From Alphaproteobacteria bacterium (lineage in GTDB: Bacteria > Pseudomonadota > Alphaproteobacteria > SP197), in the NCBI GenBank assembly GCA_028277285.1, contig JANQGO010000426.1, positions 1-38,435 on the forward strand: a DNA stretch of 38,435 nt. Reading direction: 5' to 3'. The position numbers were made by a program, and so were the translations under genes. Below, piece after piece: positions 8,402-16,187 of this stretch. The notes under the pieces were generated by a model that had not been told where the DNA came from, did no database searches, and worked only from the letters and a program-made list of their open reading frames with translations. Numbering within the stretch: position 1 is the first letter of the stretch; each line of letters begins with the position of its first letter.

Positions 8402-8869
8402 ATGATAGGCCGCGTACGAGCATTGTTTGGGTTGGAAGAGGCAGGCGCCGGCGAGCCGACGGATCCTGAAGAGGAACTGCGCCATGCTGCGGCGGTGATT
8501 CTGGTCGAAGCCGCTCTGGTCGACGGTTTCGCCGACGATCAGGAAATCAGCGAGGTCCAGTCCCTGATCGCCGACCGTTTCGACCTTTCAGAGGCGCGCG
8601 CGGCCGATCTTGTCGAGCAGGCGCGTCCGATCGCCGAGAACGCGGCGGACTACGAGCGTTTCACCCGGGTGATCAAGAACCAGTTCGACGCCGATGAGCG
8701 CATTGGTTTGATGCAGATGCTGTGGCAGGTCCTGCTGGTCGACGGCACGCTCGATGCCTATGAGGACTCGCTGGCGCGCCGCATCGCCGCCCTGCTGCAC
8801 GTCACGGACCGTGATCGTGCGATCGCCAAACGGCGAGCCCAAGCCGCGCTCGACGCGGAACCGGCTTGA
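8402..8869 (+). CDS. TerB-like tellurite-resistance/DnaJ-associated helical protein
   Basis: A 155-residue, acidic, all-helical protein matching the TerB domain (Pfam PF05099) over about residues 25-150. The repeated features AAVILVEAALVDGFADDQE and MLWQVLLVDGTLDAYEDSLARRIAALL are the two metal-binding helix-loop units (VDG..D..E pattern) typical of TerB. TerB proteins are cytosolic and linked to metal or membrane stress, but single TerB genes such as this are common in alphaproteobacteria without a Ter operon. It lies 132 bases after the S4 gene and 73 bases before the ferredoxin gene. No other Ter gene is present. Confidence 0.8.
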   Translation: MIGRVRALFGLEEAGAGEPTDPEEELRHAAAVILVEAALVDGFADDQEISEVQSLIADRFDLSEARAADLVEQARPIAENAADYERFTRVIKNQFDADERIGLMQMLWQVLLVDGTLDAYEDSLARRIAALLHVTDRDRAIAKRRAQAALDAEPA

Positions 8870-8942
8870 CCTCGCCCGTTTATTGCCTAGATAGCGCTGG
8901 CCGCATGTCGCCGCCGGCCTTGTGTTCATTGTGGAGGTGCCG

Positions 8943-9272
8943 ATGACCTACGTCGTCGTCGAAGCATGCATCAAGTGCAAGTTAACCGATTGTGTCGAGG
9001 TCTGCCCCGTGGACTGTTTCTACGAGGGCGAGAACATGCTGGTCATTCACCCCGATGAATGCATCGACTGCGGCGTGTGCGAACCGGAATGCCCGATCGA
9101 CGCCATCAAGCCGGATACCGATGACGGCCTGGCCGATTGGCTGGAGCTGAACCGCAAGTATGCCGAGGAGTGGCCGAACATCACCCGGCAGAAGGATCCG
9201 TTGCCCGACTCCGACGAATGGCGGGATGTGAAGGACAAAAAACAGCATTTCAGCCCGAATCCGGGCGGTTGA
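8943..9272 (+). CDS. fdxA: 7Fe ferredoxin FdxA
   Basis: A 109-residue ferredoxin of the Azotobacter FdI type. Cysteines C9, C17 and C21-P form the incomplete first motif, and C40-xx-C43-xx-C46-xxx-C50-P form the second, giving one [3Fe-4S] and one [4Fe-4S] cluster (family knowledge). The C-terminal part, [15 protein letters not shown], is the conserved helix of FdxA. I chose ATG 8943 because GGAGGT lies four bases before it; a longer frame from 8922 adds seven non-conserved residues. The role is low-potential electron transfer in the cytosol. The order helicase, S4, TerB, ferredoxin, CarD is common in related genomes (from memory). Confidence 0.95.
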   Translation: MTYVVVEACIKCKLTDCVEVCPVDCFYEGENMLVIHPDECIDCGVCEPECPIDAIKPDTDDGLADWLELNRKYAEEWPNITRQKDPLPDSDEWRDVKDKKQHFSPNPGG

Positions 9273-9373
9273 GCGGGGTCGAGTCGCCCTGACGGGGGCT
9301 CGGCCGGAAGGGCCAAGAACGCTGCCTATTCGATGCTAAGGCGCGGAAACAATTGGCTTTTGTGGTCGCCAGC

Positions 9374-9402
9374 TTCCGAACGGCCGCATTTTGTGCTATT
9401 CT
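9374..9402 (+). promoter_or_regulatory. Candidate housekeeping promoter for carD
   Basis: TATTCT (9397-9402) resembles a sigma-70 -10 box and sits 17 bases after TTCCGA (9374-9379), a poor -35. The surrounding TTTTGTGCTATTCTAATTG is clearly AT-richer than its neighbourhood. CarD-type factors themselves compensate for weak -35 elements, so autoregulation is possible but not shown. Confidence 0.3.
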
Positions 9403-9431
9403 AATTGTCTGATTAAGCGATCGGAGCGCGA

Positions 9432-9518
9432 ATGGACGGGTCAGCTTCTGGGCTGGCCCGTATCTGTGTGACGCGGTTGGCGTTCACATGGCTGGCCTCG
9501 GGCGGTTCGGACGGTTGA
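9432..9518 (+). CDS. Possible 28-residue leader peptide upstream of carD
   Basis: The ATG at 9432 is preceded by GGAG (9423-9426) at five-base spacing and opens a frame of 28 codons ending TGA at 9518. The product MDGSASGLARIC... resembles no family I know. It spans the hairpin at 9436-9461, so its translation would prevent that structure forming. It could be a regulatory upstream frame or chance. Confidence 0.25.
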   Translation: MDGSASGLARICVTRLAFTWLASGGSDG

Positions 9519-9610
9519 TTGGGCGCGGACTCGGGAGGTTCGCGCAACAACGAGTTCGCGAAAAGCGAATGGTGCATAACAAAACTACTGCGTGAACAGG
9601 TGAGAAACAT

Positions 9611-10111
9611 ATGCCATCCCAAGACATCAAACTAAGTGTTGGTGATTACGTGGTCTATCCGACTCACGGAGTCGGGCTCGTTCAGTCCCTAGAAGAGCAG
9701 ACCATCGGCGAAGCCAAGCTCAACATGGTGGTCGTGAACTTCGAGCAGGAAAAGATGGTCCTGCGCGTTCCCGTCCACAAAATCGCGACGTCGGGCATGC
9801 GCAAGCTGTCGACCAAGGACGTGATGAAGAGCGCGTTGACGACACTGAAGGGCCGCGCCCGCGTGCGCCGCACCATGTGGAGCCGTCGCGCCCAGGAGTA
9901 CGAAGCCAAAATCAACTCCGGCGATCCCGTTTCGATTGCCGAGGTGGTGCGCGACCTGCACACCCGCGTCGGCCAGGCCGACCAGTCCTATAGCGAACGC
10001 CAGCTTTATGAAGCCGCGCTTGACCGTCTGTCGCGCGAGCTTGCGGCGGTCGAGGGAGTCGAACCCGACCAGGCGACGACGAAGATCGAAAAGGTTCTCG
10101 AAGCCGCTTGA
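9611..10111 (+). CDS. carD: CarD/CdnL-family transcription factor
   Basis: A 166-residue RNA polymerase-binding regulator. Residues about 8-65 form the CarD/TRCF RNAP-interaction domain (VGDYVVYPTHGVGLVQSLEE and FEQEKMVLRVPVHKI). The C-terminal helical domain carries TMWSRRAQEYEAKINSGD, including the Trp that in mycobacterial CarD wedges into the upstream edge of the transcription bubble. Family members bind the RNAP beta subunit and stabilise open complexes at promoters with weak elements. AGGTGAG precedes the ATG at good spacing. It is followed after 55 bases by the pseudophosphatase on the same strand. Confidence 0.95.
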   Translation: MPSQDIKLSVGDYVVYPTHGVGLVQSLEEQTIGEAKLNMVVVNFEQEKMVLRVPVHKIATSGMRKLSTKDVMKSALTTLKGRARVRRTMWSRRAQEYEAKINSGDPVSIAEVVRDLHTRVGQADQSYSERQLYEAALDRLSRELAAVEGVEPDQATTKIEKVLEAA

Positions 10112-10166
10112 TCTCCCGGTTACGCTGTCGCCCCGTCATCAGGTGCCGGCGGGGCGATGGCGTTTC

Positions 10167-10967
10167 ATGCTTGACCGTACGAAATTCGGAACACTGACCG
10201 GCTGGAACCGGGTCTGGGCCGTGCCCGCCATTCATGGCGAGGCCGACCGCTTGGCGCGCCTGCACCACCAGATCGCCCGCCATTTCCAGCCGCGCGACCG
10301 GCTTGTCTATCTCGGGAACTACCTGGGTTACGGTACCGGTATCCGCGAGACGCTGGACGAGCTCATCACGTTTCGACGCGAGGTCATGGCGGTGCCCGGC
10401 ATGATGCCCCAGGACATCGTCTTCCTGCGCGGCGCCCAGGAGGAGATGTGGCAAAAGCTGCTGCAGCTCCAGTTGGCGTTGAGCCCGCACGAAGTGTTGA
10501 ACTGGATGATGCAGCGCGGTGTCGCCGAGACGATCGCCGCCTATGGCGTCGATCCCGAGACGGGCATGACCGCGGCGCGCGCCGGCGCCGCTGCCTTGAC
10601 CCGGTGGACCACCGCCTTGCGCGACGTGCAGCGCAGCTACGCCGGCCACGGTGAGCTGATGACGCAATTGCGGCGCGCGGCGGTCACCGAGGAAGGTTCC
10701 ATCCTGTTCGTCCATGCCGGGCTCGATCCGACGCGTCCGCTGGAGACCCAGCGCGACGCCTTCTGGTGGAACCCCGGCGGCTTTGCCGCCATCCAGGAGC
10801 CGTTCGGCGGTTTCCGCATGGTCGTGCGGGGTTTCGATCCCGACGGCGGCGGCGTCATGCTGGGCGATCACACGATGACGCTTGATGCCGGTTGCGGTGA
10901 CGGCGGTCCGTTGTTTTCGGTTTGCCTCGACCGCGACGCCGCCGTCGTCGAGCAGGTCGAGGCCTAG
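10167..10967 (+). CDS. Degenerate metallophosphatase-like protein (probable pseudoenzyme)
   Basis: A 266-residue protein with the PPP/ApaH-type calcineurin-like phosphoesterase layout but degraded motifs. The GDxHG motif reads P20-A-I-H-G, GDxxDRG reads G50-N-Y-L-G-Y-G, GNHE reads G89-A-Q-E, FVHAG is intact with H183, and the GHT motif reads G222-F-D. By comparison with PP1, four of six metal ligands and the catalytic His are replaced; only H23 and H183 remain. The C-terminal LDAGCGDGGPLFSVCLD retains the family's closing strand pattern. The ATG at 10167 was chosen because residues upstream of it overlap carD in another frame. It is likely cotranscribed with carD and may be a regulatory or binding protein (inference). 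Confidence 0.8.
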   Translation: MLDRTKFGTLTGWNRVWAVPAIHGEADRLARLHHQIARHFQPRDRLVYLGNYLGYGTGIRETLDELITFRREVMAVPGMMPQDIVFLRGAQEEMWQKLLQLQLALSPHEVLNWMMQRGVAETIAAYGVDPETGMTAARAGAAALTRWTTALRDVQRSYAGHGELMTQLRRAAVTEEGSILFVHAGLDPTRPLETQRDAFWWNPGGFAAIQEPFGGFRMVVRGFDPDGGGVMLGDHTMTLDAGCGDGGPLFSVCLDRDAAVVEQVEA

Positions 10968-11003
10968 TTACGCGCTTCCGTTTCCCGGTCATGAGGTAGC
11001 GCT

Positions 11004-11885
11004 GTGGCGGCATCCCAGGACAACACGGTCTACGGCGCGCTGCTGGTCACGTTCGCAGGCTGCTGTTTCGCGAGTGCCGGCCTGTTCGTCCAACTGGCAT
11101 CGCGTCAAGCCGGCGAGTTCGTCGTCTCGTTCGGCAGTCTTGCTGTCTGTGCCGCCGTCGTGTTGCCGATAGCGCTCGCGCGCGGCAGGCGCTTCCTGGT
11201 CTCCCAGCATACCGGCCTGCTGCTTGTCAGGTCGGTGATCGGCGTGACCCAGGTTGTGTCGTTGTTCGTGGCGCTGCAAACCATCTCATTGGTCGACACC
11301 GTTCTGCTGCGCGACGCCGCACCGCTTTGGATCCCGGTTCTGTTGATGCTGTTCTGGAAAGAGCAGATGCCGAACAAACTTTGGATCGGCATTATCCTCG
11401 GTTTCATCGGCATGGCGATGGTTCTTCATCCCACCTACACGACGTTCGAAAGCGGCTACTTGTTCGGCATTGGCGCCGGCATTCTTTATGCCTTCCAGAG
11501 CATCTTGTCCCGTCGCGTTGACGAGATTGGCGAGCCGGTCTTAAGAACAACCACCTACATCTTCATCATCGGCACCGTCATGATGGCCGTGCCTGCGGCG
11601 TTGCAGTGGCAACCTCTGTCCGCCGAAACTGCGATCCACATCGCCTTGAGTGGGGCCTTCCTTTTGGCCTCCACGACCAGCCTCTTGTTCGCCTACAACT
11701 ATGCGCCTGCCTATGTGCTGGCGCCGTTCGGCTACTCGGCGGTCGTTTTTTCCGCCATTCTTGATTGGTGGCTCTTCGGGCGTGTGCCGACGGGATGGAC
11801 GGTGCTGGGTGCGATCTTGGTGGTTGCAGCCAGCCTTCTCATCATAAGGATGAGCCAAAGACACAGAAGCGTAACGAAAGGGTAG
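11004..11885 (+). CDS. EamA/DMT-family transporter
   Basis: A 293-residue inner-membrane protein with about ten hydrophobic segments arranged as two EamA repeats (roughly residues 10-140 and 150-285). This is the drug/metabolite transporter superfamily layout. Recognisable segments include TFAGCCFASAGLFVQLAS near the start and FGYSAVVFSAILDWWLFGRVPTGWTVLGA near the end. The start is GTG at 11004. Five bases separate its stop from the carbamoylase start at 11891, so the two are almost certainly one operon. The transporter may therefore move the hydrolase's substrate or product, but direction and substrate cannot be read from sequence. Confidence 0.88.
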   Translation: MAASQDNTVYGALLVTFAGCCFASAGLFVQLASRQAGEFVVSFGSLAVCAAVVLPIALARGRRFLVSQHTGLLLVRSVIGVTQVVSLFVALQTISLVDTVLLRDAAPLWIPVLLMLFWKEQMPNKLWIGIILGFIGMAMVLHPTYTTFESGYLFGIGAGILYAFQSILSRRVDEIGEPVLRTTTYIFIIGTVMMAVPAALQWQPLSAETAIHIALSGAFLLASTTSLLFAYNYAPAYVLAPFGYSAVVFSAILDWWLFGRVPTGWTVLGAILVVAASLLIIRMSQRHRSVTKG

Positions 11886-11890
11886 ACGCC

Positions 11891-13141
11891 ATGAACGCCA
11901 AGACCAACGAAGGACTCGCCATCAATGCCGACCGCCTGTGGGCGAGCATCATGGAGATGGCGAAGATCGCCGCCACGGAAAAGGGCGGCAACTGCCGGCT
12001 GGCGCTCTCCGACGACGACAAGGAAGGCCGCGACCTCTTCGTCAGGTGGTGCGAGGAGGCCGGCATGACCTGTACCGTCGACAAGATGGGCAACATCTTC
12101 GCCCGCCGGCCCGGCCGCAACGCCGACGCCAAGCCGGTCTCGACCGGCAGCCACCTGGATACCCAGCCGACCGGCGGCAAGTTCGACGGCGTCTATGGTG
12201 TGTTGGCCGGCCTTGAGGTCGTGCGGTCTCTGAACGACGCGGGCGTCGAGACCGAGGCGCCGATGGAGGTGATCTGCTGGACCAACGAGGAGGGCGCGCG
12301 GTTCGCGCCGGCCATGATCGGCTCCGGTGTCTTCGCCGGCGAGTTCGCGCTCGACTATGCCCATGCTCAGCAAGACGCCGACGGCAACACCATGGGCGGC
12401 GAGCTCGACCGTATCGGTTATCTGGGGCCGGAGGAGCCCGGCGGTCATGCGCTGGGCCACCACTTCGAAGCGCACATCGAACAGGGGCCGATCCTGGAGG
12501 CGGAGAAAAAGCCGGTCGGCGTCGTCACCGGCGTCCAGGGCATCCGGTGGTACGATGTCGCGGTGCGGGGCATGGAGGCGCACGCCGGCCCGACGCCGAT
12601 GACCATGCGCAAGGACGCGCTGGTGGCGAGCGCCGAGCTGATCACCAAGCTCGACGCGAACGCGCGCGCCGCCGGCCCCCATGGCCGCACCACGGTCAAG
12701 ATCAACCACTGCAATCCCGAACACACGCGCAACACCATCGCCGGCGAGGTCCTGATGTCCGTCGACATCCGCCACCCCGACGCCGAGGCGTTCGCCGGCC
12801 TCGACCGTGACATGCGCGCGACCGCCGAGGCGATTGCGGCCGAGCGCGGCGTGACCATCGAGATCGACGAGATCTGGGTGTCGCCGCCGGTCGCCTTCGA
12901 CACGGGCTGCGTCGACGCGGTGCGCGGCGCGGCGCGGCTTTTGGGCTACGACCACATGGACATGGTCTCAGGCGCCGGTCACGACGCCGTCTATGTCAGC
13001 CGGGTCGCGCCGACCGCGATGATCTTCGTGCCCTGCGAAGGCGGCATTAGCCACAACGAGATCGAGAACGCGGCGAAAGACGACCTGGAGGCCGGCTGCA
13101 ATGTCCTGCTGCATGCCATGCTGGAGCGCGCGTCGGCTTGA
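11891..13141 (+). CDS. Zn-dependent N-carbamoyl-amino-acid hydrolase / allantoate amidohydrolase family (M20)
   Basis: A 416-residue hydantoinase/carbamoylase-family amidase. The metal-binding residues are visible: H88-L-D90 in TGSHLDTQPTGGKFDG, D99, E133-E134 in CWTNEEGARF, H195 in EAHIEQGP, and the late SGAGHDAVYVSR histidine. The dimerisation (lid) domain sits between, starting near GVQGIRWYDVAVRGMEAHAG. Members cleave N-carbamoyl amino acids, N-carbamoyl beta-alanine or allantoate, releasing ammonia and CO2. I start it at ATG 11891 (AAAGGG about nine bases upstream) because the longer frame runs into the transporter gene. The downstream C-N hydrolases in the window fit nitrogen scavenging; the exact substrate is unresolved. 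Confidence 0.9.
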   Translation: MNAKTNEGLAINADRLWASIMEMAKIAATEKGGNCRLALSDDDKEGRDLFVRWCEEAGMTCTVDKMGNIFARRPGRNADAKPVSTGSHLDTQPTGGKFDGVYGVLAGLEVVRSLNDAGVETEAPMEVICWTNEEGARFAPAMIGSGVFAGEFALDYAHAQQDADGNTMGGELDRIGYLGPEEPGGHALGHHFEAHIEQGPILEAEKKPVGVVTGVQGIRWYDVAVRGMEAHAGPTPMTMRKDALVASAELITKLDANARAAGPHGRTTVKINHCNPEHTRNTIAGEVLMSVDIRHPDAEAFAGLDRDMRATAEAIAAERGVTIEIDEIWVSPPVAFDTGCVDAVRGAARLLGYDHMDMVSGAGHDAVYVSRVAPTAMIFVPCEGGISHNEIENAAKDDLEAGCNVLLHAMLERASA

Positions 13142-13171
13142 CGACGTGCTGCACCCGGCCACGCACGGCGC

Positions 13172-13192
13172 GCCCCGGACTTGATCCGGGGC
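13172..13192. repeat. Palindromic repeat GCCCCGGA/TCCGGGGC
   Basis: A perfect 8-base inverted repeat around CTTGA (13172-13179 and 13185-13192). CCCCGGACTTGATCCGGGG is, from memory, a common intergenic REP-type palindrome of alphaproteobacteria. It lies between the convergent carbamoylase and M48 protease genes and could act as a weak transcription barrier, although no T-run follows. Confidence 0.65.
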
Positions 13193-13238
13193 CCTTGAAC
13201 GCCAGCATTGCCTGATGTAGCGCAGTCCGTGTTCTTGG

Positions 13239-13268
13239 GTCCCGGCTCGCGCTTCGCTTGGCCGGGAC
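13239..13268. repeat. Palindromic repeat GTCCCGGC/GCCGGGAC
   Basis: Eight-base perfect arms (13239-13246 and 13261-13268) enclose TCGCGCTTCGCTTG. This is a second REP-type element in the same 144-base convergent gap as the one at 13172. The sequence is of a kind repeated across many alphaproteobacterial genomes (from memory). Confidence 0.6.
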
Positions 13269-13285
13269 GCGAGACGGGTTTGATC

Positions 13286-14755
13286 TCAGCTTTCGGTGAC
13301 GATCTTGACCAGCATGCCGGGCTGGAGCTGTCCGTTCGACGTTATCCCGTTCAGCACCATGAAGCGCTCGCGCTGAAAATCGTCAAAGGCCATGCGTTGG
13401 GCGAAGCTGTTGATGGTATCGCCGCTGCGGACCTCGACGACGCGCAGGCGCAGCGGGCGGAGCGCCGCGGCCTCGGCCTGTGACAGGCGCCGGAAGCTGC
13501 CCAGCATGCGGCGCATGGGCATCTCCAGGCCAGCCGTGTACTGCGCCGGGCTGACAATCATGAAGCGGTAAACGGTGGTGGCGTCCCAGCGCAGCGCGAC
13601 CAGCCGCAGATTGATCGGGCCGCTGTTGCCCTGGACCTGAAGCCAGCCCGTCGCGGCCTCCATGCCGTCCATGTCGATCTTCTCGAGATCGTTGACCTCG
13701 CGCCCGCGCGCCCATTGCTGGGTCAGGTAGGTGGTCATCGGCACGTTCTGCTGGGCCTGGGCGCCGTCGAAGCGGACAAACGCGCCGTCTTTGTTCAGCG
13801 CCAGGACCGCGTCGGGCGAGTTCAGCATGCGGAAACCCTCCGGCACGACGAAGGTCATGCGCATGATCGGGTGCGAGAAGGTGCGACCGCGGATGAAACC
13901 CTGTTCGGGGCTGTCGCCGAAGATCATGCCGTCGAGGCGCCTCAAGTACTCGTCGCGCCCGTGGACCCAGTTTCCCCCGCCGCTGCCGCTGACCGCCTGG
14001 GCCGCCGCCGCGACGCGGTCCGGGGTGCGCGGATGGGTCGAGAACCAATCGATTTGCGCCTCGCCGTCCTGGAACATGAGCTGGCGCGACAGGTTGCTGT
14101 TCTCGCCCAGACTGTTCAGGAAGGTCGACATGGCGATCGGATCGTAGCCCGCCCGACTCATGTAGCGGATGCCCAGCTGGTCGGCTTCGAACTCATGGGC
14201 GCGGCTGTAGCCCTGGACCCAGGCAAGCGCGCCCAGCCCTGCCATCTCGGTCAACTGCGGATCGCCCACCACGGCGCCCAGCGCCACCGCGCCCAGACCG
14301 GCGAGCGTCTGCTGGGTGACGCGCTGCGCGGAATGCCGCGCCGTGACGTGGCCGATCTCGTGGCCGACGACGCCGGCCAGCTCCGCCTCGCTGTTGGCCA
14401 GTGCCATCAAACCACGGGTGATATAGACATAACCGCCGGGCAGCGCGAAGGCGTTCACCATGTCGCTGTCCAGCAGGGTGAACGTGAAGGACTGCTGGGA
14501 AAGCTCCGAGACGCTGTGCAGGCGCCCACCGAGCGTCGCGACATAGGCGTTCAGCTCCGGCATCTCCTGATAGACACCGAACTCGTTCAGGATCTTGGGG
14601 TGTTCCTGCTGACCGACCCGTATCTCGTCGGACGGCGACATCAAGGTGAACTCTTGCTGGCCGGTAGCCGGATTCGTGGTGCACGCGGCAAGCGCGCCGG
14701 CGACGGCCAGGATCCCGGCCGCCAGCGCCAGGCGGCAGCGTTTCAGCAATGTCAT
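13286..14755 (-). CDS. M48-family Zn metalloprotease lipoprotein with C-terminal LysM-like domain
   Basis: Starting at ATG 14755, the 489-residue protein has a lipoprotein signal (hydrophobic run, then LAAC with C25 as the lipidated Cys). Its M48 peptidase domain has H132-E-I-G-H136 in GHEIGHVTARH and E190 in the EADQLG motif as third ligand, matching the BepA/LoiP type that degrades or chaperones outer-membrane proteins. The C-terminal roughly 50 residues (VVEVRSGDTINSFAQRM... to VKIVTES) look like a LysM peptidoglycan-binding module. A longer frame to 14821 runs into the upstream gene. Its ATG overlaps the nuclease stop as ATGA, so translation is coupled. It probably acts in the periplasm at the outer membrane. 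Confidence 0.9.
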   Translation of the reverse strand: MTLLKRCRLALAAGILAVAGALAACTTNPATGQQEFTLMSPSDEIRVGQQEHPKILNEFGVYQEMPELNAYVATLGGRLHSVSELSQQSFTFTLLDSDMVNAFALPGGYVYITRGLMALANSEAELAGVVGHEIGHVTARHSAQRVTQQTLAGLGAVALGAVVGDPQLTEMAGLGALAWVQGYSRAHEFEADQLGIRYMSRAGYDPIAMSTFLNSLGENSNLSRQLMFQDGEAQIDWFSTHPRTPDRVAAAAQAVSGSGGGNWVHGRDEYLRRLDGMIFGDSPEQGFIRGRTFSHPIMRMTFVVPEGFRMLNSPDAVLALNKDGAFVRFDGAQAQQNVPMTTYLTQQWARGREVNDLEKIDMDGMEAATGWLQVQGNSGPINLRLVALRWDATTVYRFMIVSPAQYTAGLEMPMRRMLGSFRRLSQAEAAALRPLRLRVVEVRSGDTINSFAQRMAFDDFQRERFMVLNGITSNGQLQPGMLVKIVTES

Positions 14756-15543
14756 TCCAAAACCTCGATCTGTTCGGGGTGGCTGACACTGATCGACGGC
14801 CCGTTGTGCCAGTTGACCCATCCGCGCACCCTAATTCTTTGCCCACTAAGCGAAATCAGATCAATTGCATCGTCATCGAACAGGCGCGCATCGTCCGGCG
14901 ACACGGTCGCCGTCATGTCGGTCTTCCAGTCATCACCGAAGTTGAGGAAGATCCGACCGTTGACCTCAGCCGCATCGACGACGTGACCTTCGACTAGCTC
15001 GTAGCTGTCGAGCGGTACAGCGTCGGGTTCGTCGGCGTCGCGCACCGCGTAGAACGACAAGGCCCAGATGCCGGCGTCGAGCGATCTGGCATCGGCTTCA
15101 CGCTCCAGCAGCTCGATCGCCATGGCGCGGTTGTCGGGGAAGCTGTAGACGCGCGCCAGCGCGATATCGACCATGTGTCCTTGCAGCCACAGGCCGTCGT
15201 CACGGTAGAGATGGGCGAGCCAGCGGCCGTGCCGGTCCTTTTCGGTCTGGTCAAAGGCTAAGATGACCTGCCGGTTCAGGACGGCATCTTCCAGTGCCGC
15301 CTTGGCCTCGTCCGCCAGCGGCTGTTCGACGAAGTTCTCGCGGCCCAGCGCCAGTTTTGGCGTTTGGATACTGACCAGACGAACCTCGCTGCCGTCGTCC
15401 AGCACCACGGTGTCGCCATCGACCACCTCGACGACGGTCGCCGTTTGGCCTTCCTGCAGCCGCGGATCGACCTGCGCCGCGCCCGGCGAGACGACAAAAA
15501 GGAGAAGAACCCCGATCAGGCTGCTCACGAAGACCTGTTCCAT
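14752..15543 (-). CDS. Exported SNase-like (thermonuclease) protein with altered active site and C-terminal extension
   Basis: A 263-residue protein with a signal peptide (residues 1-23, ending PGAA-Q). An SNase-like OB fold follows (about 32-160): VVDGDTVVLDDG, then RLVSIQTPK, then DRHGRWLAHLY. In S. aureus nuclease terms, D21 (D44 here), R35 (R55) and R87 (R107) are kept, but Ca-binding D40 is Gln60 and the general base E43 is Lys63. Nuclease activity is therefore doubtful. Residues about 170-263 form a second beta-rich domain (GRIFLNFGDDWKTD, RVRGWVNWHNGP) that could be a further OB-type binding fold. It is the first gene of an operon with the M48 lipoprotein and divergent from the PagL-like gene. 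Confidence 0.82.
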   Translation of the reverse strand: MEQVFVSSLIGVLLLFVVSPGAAQVDPRLQEGQTATVVEVVDGDTVVLDDGSEVRLVSIQTPKLALGRENFVEQPLADEAKAALEDAVLNRQVILAFDQTEKDRHGRWLAHLYRDDGLWLQGHMVDIALARVYSFPDNRAMAIELLEREADARSLDAGIWALSFYAVRDADEPDAVPLDSYELVEGHVVDAAEVNGRIFLNFGDDWKTDMTATVSPDDARLFDDDAIDLISLSGQRIRVRGWVNWHNGPSISVSHPEQIEVLE

Positions 15544-15668
15544 GACCGCTATTCTATACGTCCTCGGGGCTTTGACGCCTACGCCCTTATCTGTAGGATG
15601 CGCCGGCTAGGGCGCGTTCGCCCGGGATGATGTGGAGTCTCGGGAAAATTCGGGCGCTCGTCGGGGGA

Positions 15669-16187
15669 ATGTCACGAAAGGGCAGGGGAATGCGGTTTTT
15701 TGCGGCCGTTTGTGCGCTCGCGATGGCGGCGGTGTGGGCCGGGCCCGCCGACGCCGAGGACGATCCGCCCTTCCTGACGCTTTATGGCGGCGCTTCTGAC
15801 ATTTTCGACGATCAGACGGCGGCCATGTTCGGTGTCGAGTACCGGACGGACTTCAAGGACCTCATTCTGACGCCCATGGTTGGTGGTTTTGTCACCACCG
15901 ACGGCTCGCTCTATGGCTATGGCGGCGTCTACGTCGACTTCTTCTTCGGCAGGCGGGTGGTGTTCCGGCCGAGCTTTGCGGTCGGCGCCTACGAAGACGG
16001 CGACGGTAAGGATCTGGGCGGGGTTCTGGAGTTCCGCTCGGCAGTCGCGCTGGACTGGCGTTTTGACGACCGGTCCAGGCTGGGTATCGAGTTCACCCAT
16101 ATCTCGAACGCCAGCATCTATGACAGCAATCCGGGCATGGAGACATTGACGGTGAACTACTCCATCCCTCTGGACGCGCTTTACTGA
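15669..16187 (+). CDS. pagL: PagL-like outer-membrane lipid A 3-O-deacylase / acyloxyacyl hydrolase family
   Basis: About 172 residues: a signal peptide (cleavage near GPADA-E), then an eight-strand beta-barrel pattern with alternating hydrophobic strands. It ends in a hydrophobic-aromatic C-terminus (PLDALY) typical of outer-membrane barrels. The catalytic region FTHISNASIYDSNPGME carries the His-x-Ser pair and the NPGxE glutamate that align with the PagL His-Ser-Glu triad. PagL removes the 3-linked acyl chain of lipid A. The start is uncertain: ATGs at 15627, 15669 and 15690 are all in frame and none has a strong ribosome-binding site; 15669 gives a normal basic n-region. It overlaps the start of the NrtS gene. 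Confidence 0.8.
   Translation: MSRKGRGMRFFAAVCALAMAAVWAGPADAEDDPPFLTLYGGASDIFDDQTAAMFGVEYRTDFKDLILTPMVGGFVTTDGSLYGYGGVYVDFFFGRRVVFRPSFAVGAYEDGDGKDLGGVLEFRSAVALDWRFDDRSRLGIEFTHISNASIYDSNPGMETLTVNYSIPLDALY

Larger units (their letters stand above)
9273..9610 (+). other. Intergenic leader of carD (338 bases)
   Basis: No full gene is seen here. The region holds a weak promoter candidate (9374-9402), a small upstream reading frame (9432-9518) and an imperfect hairpin at 9436-9461 (ACGGGTCAGC and GCTGGCCCGT, one G-T pair) within that frame. A minus-strand frame at 9413-9622 is probably noise. If the promoter is right, carD has a leader of about 200 nucleotides, which is long for this compact window. 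Confidence 0.5.

Noticed and set aside
11732-12955. 407-codon minus-strand frame across the transporter and carbamoylase genes
   Set aside because: Crosses a gene boundary, lacks motifs and is opposite conserved metal-binding residues.
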